NCBI GenBank assembly: GCA_023101885.1
Contig: JALPQD010000294.1
Span: forward strand, 423,501-487,500
DNA from: Typhlomys cinereus
Taxonomy: Eukaryota; Chordata; Mammalia; Rodentia; Platacanthomyidae
Reading direction: 5' to 3'
DNA length: 64,000 nucleotides
The notes below the pieces were generated by a model that saw only the letters and a list, made by a program, of their open reading frames with translations, ran no database searches and was not told where the DNA came from. Each line of letters starts with the position of its first letter. Within the stretch, counting starts at the first letter, position 1. This document shows positions 34,045-49,306 of this stretch, piece by piece. A program made the position numbers and the translations under genes.

Positions 34045-34300
34045 AGGGCTGCAGAGATGGCTTAGGGGTTAAGACTCTGCCTTGCAAGCAGAAGGTCCTG
34101 AATTCTGAACCTAGGTCCCACATAAAAATGTCAAGTGGAAATGGCAGCAGCCTGCATTTCCAGTCCTGGTGGGCAGAGTCTGGAAAATGTCAGAGGGAAA
34201 AAGGAGATAGAAGAATGCAGGATGATTCCCGAAGTCACCTTTGGTCCTCCACAGGGACACATGTGTTCTCTGATACACACACACACACACACAAGAATGA
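34045..34300 (+). repeat. F1 SINE
   Basis: Directly follows the previous copy in the same orientation. Confidence 0.8.
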
Positions 34301-34308
34301 ATAGTTTT

Positions 34309-34600
34309 GGGCTGGAGAGGTGGCTCAGGGGTTAAGCCTCCGCCTTGCAGGCGGAAGGTCCCGAGTTCGGATCCCAGATCCCACGTATAGACGCCAGGCG
34401 GAAGCGGGGGCGGCCTGCGCTTCTGGTCCTGGTAGGGCGGAGCCTGTGAATCCCAGGGCAGAAGGAGGTGGAGGCGGCCATGGTGGTTCGCGAATTCGTC
34501 CGTGGTTCTACACACACACATACACACATGCGCGCGCACATACATACACACACACACGCACAATTGAATAAATAATAAAAAAATTTATTAAAAAAAAAAG
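34309..34600 (+). repeat. F2 SINE (only plus-strand copy)
   Basis: Complete F2 with A-box-like TGGCTCAGGGG and B-box-like GAGTTCGGATCC. Inserted in the tail of the preceding F1; AAGAATG..GTTTT flanks it. Confidence 0.88.
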
Positions 34601-34604
34601 AATG

Positions 34605-34644
34605 GTTTTATTATTATTATTTATTCAACTGTGTGCATGTGCAC

Positions 34645-34689
<45 letters not shown>

Positions 34690-34903
34690 TGCCTGTGTAT
34701 GTGTAGAACCACGGACGAATTCGCGAACCACCATGGACGCCTCCACCTCCTTCTGCCCTGGGATTCACAGGCTCCGCCCGACCAGGACCAGAAGCGCAGG
34801 CCACCCCCGCTTCCGCCTGGCGTCTATACTTGGGATCTGGGATCCGCACTCGGGACCTTCCGCCTGCAAGGCGGAGGCTTAACCCCTGAGCCACCTCTCC
34901 AGC
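34605..34903 (-). repeat. F2 SINE, inverted partner of 34309-34600
   Basis: Near-identical F2 in opposite orientation, separated by a few bases. Confidence 0.88.
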
Positions 34904-35342
34904 GCATAAATAGTTATTTTTAAAAAGAGAAATTTCAAGTCATCATTAGCTATACAGCAAATTCAAGGCCAGTCAGGGCTATCAAAGACTATTTCAAAAA
35001 ACAAACAAAAAAGCACTCCCCCCCCTTTTTTGTTTTTCCCCTACATGCATGAGCATGTAGATCAACCCTGGTTGATCAACCCTGGTTGTCATTCCTCAGG
35101 AACAATCTTTTTTTTTTTTTTTTCTTTTGGGGCTTGGGGCTTGCAGATTTGTCTACACTGGCTGGCACATGAGGAATCTGTCTCTGGTCCTCCCCAGAGC
35201 TGGGGTTATAAGTGTATGACCACCATGCTCAGCTTTTTACGTGGTGGCTAGGTATCCAACTCAGGTTCTCATGCTTGTATGGCAAGCACTTGGCCAACTG
35301 AACAGCGTCCCCAGCCTAAGAAGGTAAATTTTATTTTATGTA

Positions 35343-35756
35343 TGTGCTAGCGAGATATATAGTTGTCAATCTGACAAATGAGGGTCCTCCACAGAGATAC
35401 GTGTGTAAAGAATTGGCAGTTAAGGCAAACCCTGACCCAGTCTGGAGGGTATTAACTGATCGGGAAGACCCAGCCCATGGAGGGTGGAACCAATCCCTTG
35501 ATAAGTGGATAAAATGGAGGGAATGGAGGGAGCAGGTTCAGAAAGCTGGCAAATCTCGGCATACTGTGGCCGTCCTGATGTTTGGCAAGTGAGATTTGCC
35601 CCTTTTCTCACCAATCCCTGTGGACAGGGTGTGGCCAGATCCCCTGGTTCCTGGTGTTGGTTATGGGATCTCCTGCTAAGCTGGGCTAAGAACTGTAACC
35701 AAGATGGTAAACAAAATAAAACCCTGGTTTCCATAAGTGGTCGCAAAATTATTGGT
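35343..35756 (+). mobile_element. Solo MaLR (ORR1-like) LTR
   Basis: Diverged copy of the LTR family at 48000-48421, with AGTTGTCAATCTGAC near the start. Confidence 0.65.
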
Positions 35757-36424
35757 CACATGCAGACAATTACAATAATATATAATTTATTAAAAACAAA
35801 ACAGAAACAGAAAAAGAAAAGACTAGGCTGGGGAAAATACCTGCCCAGAAACATTTTTACAAGGGAGAGGGGGCCTGGAGCCTGGGCCCTGGTGGGGGCT
35901 GGTGAGACCCAGGGTGCACCTGACTTCCTCTCTGTGTTTGTACACCAGGGCTCTGAAGTTTCACAAGTCAAGGCACATCCTGGTCCATGTTCCCAGGAGG
36001 TTTGTGCTTTTTTCTGGGTTCCCATGTTTCTTTACAAAAGGGGACTCCAACTGGGCTCTCTTTGCAGCTCTCTCCCACATTCATTTGTGCTCATTCACCA
36101 TTCATTCATTCATTCATTCATTCATGGACCTAACACAGGGAAACACTGAGGGAGGTGGAGCTAAGCGGGGATCCATCAGAGAGGTGTTGGCGAGCCATGA
36201 GCTGCTTGTTTTGCTCCAGCCACACTGTCAGTACACAGGTGTTTTTTACTACGGCAACTCAAGGGGTGTGTGTGTGTGGGGGGGGTATGCCTGAGTTTGC
36301 TGGCTGCGGGATTACCCAGTATGCACAAAGCCCAAGGTTCTATCCTCAGCACCAGATACACCAGGTGTGATGCTATCTGTAACCCCAACCCTGGGGAGGT
36401 GGAGGCAGAAGGATCAAAAAATTC

Positions 36425-36600
36425 AAGGTGAGATAGTTCGGCAGGTAAGGTGCCTGCTCATGAATCTGGCAACCTGCACTTCATAACCAGAAGTCCACCT
36501 GGTGAAAGGAAAGAACTTACAAAAATTGTCTTCTGATCTCCATCTGAGAGACATGACATGCATCTCTCTCTCTTCTTTCTCTCTCAGAATAAATAACTAA
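36425..36600 (+). repeat. B3-like SINE
   Basis: GATAGTTCGGCAGGTAAGGT head and a TC run before the tail. Around it, 35.8-37.3 kb is intronic with no exon seen. Confidence 0.6.
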
Positions 36601-37844
36601 AAAAGAAGCTGGGAAATCTATTAAAAATAAAGTTTAAGGTCATGGCTGAGTTTGATCCCCAAAGAAAAGGTTCCACAATGCTTCACTGTGCATGTCTACT
36701 CACCCTCCCATAAATAAACAAAATGAAATGTTAAAGAATTCAAGGTTGTCTATCTTTACCATGTAGCAAGCCAGCTTCTGCTCCATGAGACTCTGTCTCA
36801 ATAAAAAATAAAAACAGCAACCAAAAACTTCAAGGTATCTATCATATGAAATATGTTGTACGTGTTGAAATATTTATCCTTGAATAAAATGAGTCCAATG
36901 CACTGGCTTGGAGAAGCAGTTACATAAAGGGATAGAAACCTCAAAGCTCCACAGATGTATGAAACATTGTTTCAAAAGGAAAAGAAGCCTAAAGATGCTG
37001 CTGACTCAGCTCTATGCCGGAGTTTGGGCAAGAGCATCTGCTGGCCAGCAAGGAGATTGAGTTTGATCCCCAGAACTTACTTGGTGGAAGGAGAGAATAA
37101 ACCGCTATTCTCTCTCAAGTTAAAAAAAAGCAAGAGAGAAAACATTTTTAAGGCAAAAACTATAGTAAACTGATTTATCACATAATTACAGCTGCAACAA
37201 AAGGGGGGTTTCTCAGGAACCAATTTCTTCCCAGGAAGAGGAAGTGATGTGGGGAAAAATACTTTTTTTTTTTTTTAGGTGAAAAATTTATACGATCTGA
37301 AGAGAAACCAGAGTATGCTTTTTTTTTTTTTTTCTTTAAAGACAGAGTCACATACAGCTCAGGGTGAATCTTGAATTCTTGATCCTCTTGCCTCCATCTT
37401 CCAAGTGCTGAGATTACAGGTGTGCATCACTGAGCCTGTTTGTGGAGTGCTAGGAATGGAAGCCAGTGCTTCGTGAATGCTAGACAAGCAGTGTACCCCA
37501 AATACTTCTAGATTTTAAGAATCTTGTTAACTTGCCCAGGAAAGACTTGATTTACAAAATCCTCCTGCCTTGGTTTCCGAACTGCTGGGGTTATGAAGTT
37601 ATAAGACCCTGGGCTCAGACTGTGGGATTCTTTGCAGATGGAAAATCTTAGCAACATGGAAAGTGCTCAGGAGGGTCAGGAAAGGAGAAAACACTATGCG
37701 TGGAAAGTTACTATATGTGCCAAAAAAAAAAAATTAAACCAGAGACAGATGTTTATAATGTTTTTATCTCAAGGACCTACCACTAATTTGAGAGACCTTG
37801 ACTCTGGAAAGCATACTTAAGCTGATGCTTTTGAGTTTTCAAAC

Positions 37845-38114
37845 TATTTTATTTATGTGGGAGAGAGAGAGGGGTGAGGGGAGACAGAGGGAAGAAGAGA
37901 AAGAGGTATAGAAGGGGAGAGAGGAAAAGGAAGAGGGAGGGAAAGGGAGAAAGAGTGGGGGGAAAGTGGGAGGGAGGAGGAAGAGGGAAGGAAGCAGGGG
38001 GGAAAAGAAGGGAGAAGGGGAGAGAGGGAGGGAAGGAGAAGGAAAAGAAGGGAAGGAGGGAGAGGGAGGGTAAGAGGGAGGGGGAGGGAAGGGGAAAGGG
38101 AAGGGGGAGAGAGG

Positions 38115-38171
<57 letters not shown>

Positions 38172-38325
38172 GAACAAGTCATGGTAAGTGAATGTGGGCG
38201 AGTGGACAACTTTCAAAAGGTTCTCTCCTTCCACTATGTAGGTTCTGGGAACTGAACTTGAACTCAAGTCGTCAGGTGTGTGTAGTTTAATTATCTTTAC
38301 TCACTGAGTCATCTCCTTGGATCCA
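37845..38325 (-). repeat. B3-like SINE carrying a 310-bp purine tract
   Basis: SINE body (GGTTCTCTCCTTCCACTATG) at 38,200-38,325. The tract at 37,860-38,168 is A/G on the plus strand, ending in (GA)n. Confidence 0.75.
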
Positions 38326-39021
38326 CTGACCTTTTTAAATTTATTATTATTTTTTAAGATAATAGCTCAAAAAAAAAAAAAAAAAGGCTCAGTTGGCCTT
38401 GAACTCCTGATCTTCCTGTCTTTACCGATCCGGAACTGGGATTACAGGTGTTTCATTGGTCAACGGTGCGCACCTGGGCGTCTTCTTGGTGAAAGTTTAC
38501 CTGAGCACCTGCTAGCATTGCTGTATAGGTGACATCCTTGCATCAAAAAATCAAAATAGAAGATAAAATTAAAAGACCTCGAAGAGGACGGGGTAAGAAG
38601 TGAAGGGTGATGTCTGCGCTGGAAACGGATTTGGGTGCATCCCTTGAACACCCCGAGAAAGTTCAGGAAGGTGTCCTGGGTAAAGAGTGTCCGAAGTCGG
38701 GGTGAACGGCCACCCTGGAGAGGCTGTGGAGTTTGTGTGCTTATTTCCCCAGATGGTCACAGAAACCAAGCCCCAGGGCCAACACTTCCAGACTGGGTGA
38801 CCTTGGGCAAGTTTCACCGTCTTTCTGGGCCCCTTTTTCCTCCAAGGAGAACTAGGCTTGAAAATCCAGCACTCGAGGGGGGCTGATGCTAAACCTGACT
38901 GTGCAGAGGGTGGGAGTCGCCCTTGCACATCTGCCGAGCACCAGCGGCCGTCCAGCCCCGGCCGGGACGCCCCACGGAGCTTCCGTGTCCCGTCCTCCAG
39001 GAGGAGCGCGGCTGCACTTAC

Positions 39022-39360
39022 CCGGAAGGCACCAGGTTCGAGTCCCACCGGCTCCTCTGACAGGTGATGCCTGGGGACTTGGACTCCCGCGGGTTCCGAG
39101 CTCTGTCACCGTTTTGCCCTAGAGCTTGGAGCGGGGGTGGGAGGGTGGTGAAGGGACACGTGGTCCGCGCCCCTGGCGTCTTGGTCGGGTGTCCAGTGCC
39201 GAGGCAGCCAGTGGATCTCTCTGTCCACGCCTCTTCTGAGTCTTAGCCAATCCGTACACTCCTCTGGTTCTCCCGTGCGGCAAGGTTGTCTGTCTTGAGA
39301 ACCTCATTGGTCCTCAGTGATTCGGAGGGGGCGGGGAGACAGCAGATATAACCAATGGAG
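39022..39360 (-). promoter_or_regulatory. Isoc2: Isoc2 copy 1 promoter and untranslated first exon
   Basis: A strong minus-strand donor, TTCCGG|GTAAGTGCAG, lies at the 39022/39021 border, and the identical GTAAGTGCA context recurs in copy 2. Upstream there are CCAAT boxes at 39247-39251 and 39352-39356, an inverted one at 39306-39310, and a CACGTG E-box near 39160. Sequence around the donor is GC-rich. The start site is not pinpointed. Splicing would join this exon to the acceptor at 31530. Confidence 0.75.
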
Positions 39361-39919
39361 AGCCGTGGAGGGCGTGAGTGGCGGGCACTGGGCTCAGCCC
39401 TCAGACTCTGAACTGGCAGGGTGGGTGGCAGCTGCCTGATTGCTCCAGGCTAATTGTTGAGCTGCTGGAGGGCTATAGGGGGCCCTGCGGGGTGAGGGCG
39501 TGTTCTCAGTTTACCCTGCTCCTTTGGGTGGTCTTTCTCATAAATTGATTCCGTATATGGAAATAGTGTGTTAAGAAAATGAGGTGGAGAACATTATTTT
39601 TCTTACAGGGAGAGGCGGCCAGGGGCAAGGGGCCTGTACAGATGACAAACATCCAAGCCTGGTGTGTGAGTTCTCGCCTGACATCCCAGCACTCACAAGC
39701 TGGGGCAAGAGGAATGTCTTGAGTTTGAAGTCAGACTGGAAGCCGTGAGATCCTTTCTAAATAAAGAAATAGAAAAAAAAAAGGTGCCAGGTGAAGTGGC
39801 CAAGTACCCTGGCGGCTGAGGTGGAAATTTCCAACGACCAGAGTTCCAGACCAGCCTGGGCTACATAGTGAGTTCTACAATACCCCGTGTGGCAGTGAGA
39901 CACTGTCTCAAATAGGCAT

Positions 39920-40200
39920 ACACAAGGCTAGGGAGATGGCTCAGACCTAAACAAAGGGAAGCAAAAGGACTTCAGTTCTGGTCCCCAGATTCCTCCTAAA
40001 AATGCCAGGTAGGTACATCCACAGCCTGTGATTCCCTCCTTAGAAGGCAGAGCCTGGGAAATCCCAGAGCAAAGCAATAAGAGAACAGTCCAGGATGATT
40101 CCTCATGTTACCCTTGAGTCTCCACAGTATCCTCTTCTACACCCACTTGCACCTACCCACACATACACAACTATAGTTACACATGCTAGAAAAAAAAAAA
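39920..40200 (+). repeat. F1 SINE
   Basis: GGGAGATGGCTCAGACC head, F1 body, A-rich tail. Confidence 0.75.
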
Positions 40201-40212
40201 AAAGATAAATCA

Positions 40213-40985
40213 GAAGTTTATTTTATTTGGTGAAGCACTCCAGATTGTGCCTGTGCCTCAGTTCCTTCCTCTTTGGTTGCTGTCATCACAACATGGCCTG
40301 AACAATCTCGGGGAACAAGGAGATTTCTCCAGGTTACAGTCCCTTGTGACAGGGGAATTGTACTTGTTTGAAAAAGAGAGGGTGGAGGTCCACAACAGCA
40401 GAGACTTTATTAGAACAAAGAGCTTTGGGGTGGTTTGGCTTGAAGGTGGGAAGCATGCAGAGGGAATCCAGAGTCTAGAGCAGGAAGAGGTGCCCAGCAT
40501 GACCACAAGCAGCAGCCAGCATAGCAGGGGATCTCTGCAGAAAGTCCACGGGACAGAGGGAGATTGAACCTTTAATAGCCTTTATAGCGTGGCTAGAAGG
40601 GTCACCACGTGACACAGACAGGTCCCAGGGAGGTAGCGGTTGACCAGGGCATGGGGGAAGAAGGTTGCCAGAAGCCCCAGAGGGACAAGGCCTAGTTTCT
40701 GTGAGACGGACTACAAGGCTGTGTTCTAATGATGCCAGCTCAGGAGCCCAGGGAACTGGACACACCATATCTACAGGAAGAGCTGCAGGAGGGGCAGACA
40801 GACTTTCTAGCTTGCAGTCTGCCAAAGTACTGAACCAGCCCTCTATCTTATCCATCTGCTCAGAAAACAATTCCACTCACTGTCTTCCCACATCAGTTAG
40901 TCTCCTGCAGGCTTCTTCTAGGTTTGCCTGAACGTCAATTCTTCACAGGTGTGCCCATGCCTAAAAGCTCAGCTCTCAGTTATCA
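40213..40985. repeat. Probable LTR-type repeat below C19orf85-like gene
   Basis: Its end is homologous to 420-681. No coding or splice pattern was found. Confidence 0.35.
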
Positions 40986-41136
40986 GGTTCACATCAGTAA
41001 CCATCGGCCATCTTCCTATACTGGTACCCCCCCCCAATTCACAAGTACACACATATGAACTACATAAAGCAAGCTCTTGGAAGGGCGATTTTGGTTCCTG
41101 CTAGGCCTGGCTTCATGGTATGTTTCCTGGGGTCCC

Positions 41137-46230
<5,094 letters not shown>

Positions 46231-46839
46231 TCAGAGGGAGCAGGTGGACTTGCAGATGGGCACTTCTGGATGGGGGGAAGTCACCCTGAGATTTGAATTA
46301 GGGCACGGCTTCCTTCCTGAGCCCCAACCTTGTGTCTGCCTTCCGCAGCTGAGGGGCTGATATTGGCCAGGGGCAGGGAGGGGAGGGGGCTCCCTCACAG
46401 CCTCTAGATGCCCAATTATCACATAGTTGCACCTGGGATATAGAACAGGGGCACGTGGGTGAGGGGACGGTGAAAGGCGCCTAGAGATGGCCAATTAAGG
46501 GGACAAAAGGCTCTTTAGGGAAGTGAGGCCAGACGGAGAGTCAACCATGGCGATTAGTGTTTAAGGGCCTCTAAGTGGAGTCATGGGAGGGGACTGCCTG
46601 GCTGAGAGAAGAGGGACCAGATAGGGGGTAACAGAACATCCATGGGGTGTGAGGCAAGCACCCCCACATCAGCCTACCCACTTCAGCTTCATAGGCCACG
46701 AGTCTGCCTCCTTCCATTTGCTCCAGGTCCAGCACATTTAGGGAAAACCAAGACCTGAGGTCTCCAGGAAGTATGAGGGGCTGACTTCTAGATGGGGTGA
46801 GCAGAGACAGGGTGAAGTGATTCTGGGGGATGGGCACCG

Positions 46840-47040
46840 GCTGGGTTTCCCTAAGGTGTATAAGTGTGTGTTTTGTGGTATGTGTGCATATGTGTGTGGA
46901 GTGCATGTGTGTGTGCATGGCTATGAGTATATATATGAGTATGTGTGTATGCATATGAGTGTGTATGTGTTATGGAGTGTGTATGCATGTGTATGTCTGT
47001 ATGTGTGTGTGTGAATGTGTATCTGTCACTGTCCTGTCGT
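46840..47040. repeat. TGTATG-rich stretch upstream of C19orf85-like gene
   Basis: Imperfect TG/TATG repeats. 47.05-47.8 kb has no recognisable gene. Confidence 0.75.
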
Positions 47041-47816
47041 CCAGCCCACAGGTCCAGACTGGGATGGTTGGTTGGCATCTCTTAGTAACTAAGGAGAGAA
47101 GGTGCCCAGGTTTTCTGAGAGTTGGACTACAAGATCCAGACTCCAAAGGCTGGCTGGAGATCACTTCTTGTGTGGCTAGCGCACAGAACTTTTGCTGGCT
47201 CAGCTTCAGAAGCTGGCCAACATTCTGGGATGCCAGGAGCCAAGAACTATATCTGCTGGCAGCTCTGTCCTCAAACCAAGCTGGGCTTGACCCGCCCAAG
47301 AGACGCTGACTTGGCAATGCTCCACCAGGGGGCGCCATTGGCTCAACCCCGGTGTCAGTGAGAGCATCCGTAGCTGAGGTTGGCTTCAAGGTTTCCTCCA
47401 CTTCCATGTGCCCGCAATGGGCATCGCCAGGCTCTGGGTGAAAATACACTAATCCAGTCAAAAGACTTTCTTTTGCAAAGAGCAGATCCTGTCTTTGCAG
47501 ACAACCCCAGCATCATGGTGTCTTCATTACCACTAGGGTATTCCCTTCTTAGCTTCATGAATTAGGATTCCCTGAAGGAAGTATGCAATCTCACACCACG
47601 CCAGCTCTCTCAGGCTTTTCCCTCTGGCTCCTTCCCCCGGCCCCCCAACCTATAAGGGATGAATGGGCACCTGCTGGAAAAGAGCTGTCTAGGGAAATGT
47701 TTTCCCAACAGCCATTGAGACTCCCATGGGTCCCAGATACTGCTCAATGGGCAGGAAAACTTGGTGTTGTTCCAGATGCAGACTTGTTAGGTCTGCAGAA
47801 TGTAAAAGTCATTGGT

Positions 47817-48560
47817 GGGCCTGGGGAGATGGCTCAGTGGCTAAAGTCTTTGCCTTGCAAGCAAAAGGACCTGAGTTCAGATCTCTTGGACCCACATAAA
47901 AATGCTGGGAGGATATGTGGCCTGCCTATAATTCCAGGACTGGAAGCTAGAGCCTGGAAATCCCCAGAGCAAACTGGCTAGCCAGACTAGCTCTAATGGT
48001 GTCATGGTTAGACACAGACGTCCACTTGACAGTTGAGGGTTTGAGCTCTGGGCACATTTGTAGAGAATTAGTGGTTGAGTTAAGCCCAGAGCAGACCTGA
48101 AGGAGATTGTCTAGCTGATGGGGAAGACCCAGCCTATGGTGGGTGGGATTAGGCCCTGGAATAAATCACATAGAGCTGGTTGAGAGAGTTGGCATCCTTT
48201 TAAACACTTGGCCAGACATGCTGGTCTGGCAGGTTTGTCCATCTCTCAGCCATTACATAGAGATGGTGTGGCCATTTCCCTCAGCTTTGGTGTTGGTGTG
48301 AGCTCTCCTGTCAAGCTGGACTGAGAACTGTAACCAGATAATTGTAAGAGACAATAAACTCCTTGTTCTATTAAGCTGTTTGATGGTCATTTATCAGCAA
48401 CTATGCAGGTGAACTGCAACAAATGGTGTTCCCTGGGTTTAGAGACCCAGGTTCATAGGCTCACAGGTGGAAGAGCAAGATGATTTTTCATATCACTCCT
48501 GGGCTCCATAGGCACGCACACACACTCAAGTGTACTCGTGTACATACAGCTGCACACACA
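47817..48560 (+). repeat. Old tRNA-headed SINE split by an LTR
   Basis: Head at 47,817 (GGCCTGGGGAGATGGCTCAG), first half to 47,999. The second half resumes after 48,426 with GTTCCCTGGGTTTAG and a CA run. Confidence 0.8.
48000..48421 (+). mobile_element. Solo MaLR (ORR1-like) LTR nested in a SINE
   Basis: 422 bp beginning TGTCATGGTTAG and ending GAACTGCAACA, with perfect AATGG target duplications (47995-47999 and 48422-48426). Confidence 0.88.
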
Positions 48561-48689
48561 CCCATCATATACACATGTACATGAAGAAAGGAAGAAAAAA
48601 GTCACTGGGCCATCTACCCACATACCTGTCCCTTTTTCCCCACTCACTATCTCTATGTCTCAGTGCTTCCCTCTCCTCCCACAAGAAAC

Positions 48690-48694
48690 ACACA

Positions 48695-48745
<51 letters not shown>
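48690..48745. repeat. (CA)n microsatellite
   Basis: Long, almost uninterrupted CA run. Confidence 0.9.
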
Positions 48746-48747
<2 letters not shown>

Positions 48748-48979
48748 CAGGTATGGCTGTGGAACTGTCAGGGAAATCCATGGTGATGGTGTAGGGGTCA
48801 GTTGGAGACCCCAACTTGGAGCCAAGTTGAACTGTGTGTACCTGTGGGAATGGAGGCCACCAGCCTAGAGAGATACCTCCTGCTCCCCACCTGTAAGAGA
48901 GTCCCTCCTTTTCCTGTCTACAGCCCCTGAGACACCTTGCATAAATCCAAGAATAATTCGATCTTCAGCCAAATCAAAG

Positions 48980-48985
48980 TTTATT
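48980..48985 (-). terminator. Isoc2: Isoc2 copy 2 poly(A) signal
   Basis: AATAAA on the minus strand about 230 bp below the stop, in sequence homologous to the copy 1 3' end. Confidence 0.7.
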
Positions 48986-49213
48986 CCCAGTCTGTGATAA
49001 TTCTTTACCCCACTTACCCTCCATCTGCAATGAGCTTGGGACTCAACACCCAGGGGTCTCATTTGCATTTCCAGGAGCAGTTGGCCAATAGGGAGTCAGA
49101 ACCACACCTCCCTAGTCCCACAAGGGCAGTACTCCTGTTGGGATCCTGGGGTGATGAGGAACACCACGTCCATCGGTGGATGTCCTGGTGACAGGAGAGT
49201 GGGTCTTCCCTGG

Positions 49214-49306
49214 TCAGGGTTTGCAGCTCCTTGAGAGGGTGTTCTGGCCTTGGAAGAGGCCCAGCAGCCCACTGTCTGGGACGGGTTCCTTAATGATCTT
49301 CTGGAT
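49214..49306 (-). other. Isoc2: Isoc2 copy 2, last coding exon
   Basis: Acceptor CCTCTAG|ATCCAG. It encodes 30 residues starting [20 protein letters not shown], with the stop at 49216-49214. Confidence 0.9.

Noticed and set aside
39031..39060. Possible tRNA gene
   Set aside because: Only a B-box-like string; no T-stem, anticodon arm or acceptor stem can be drawn.
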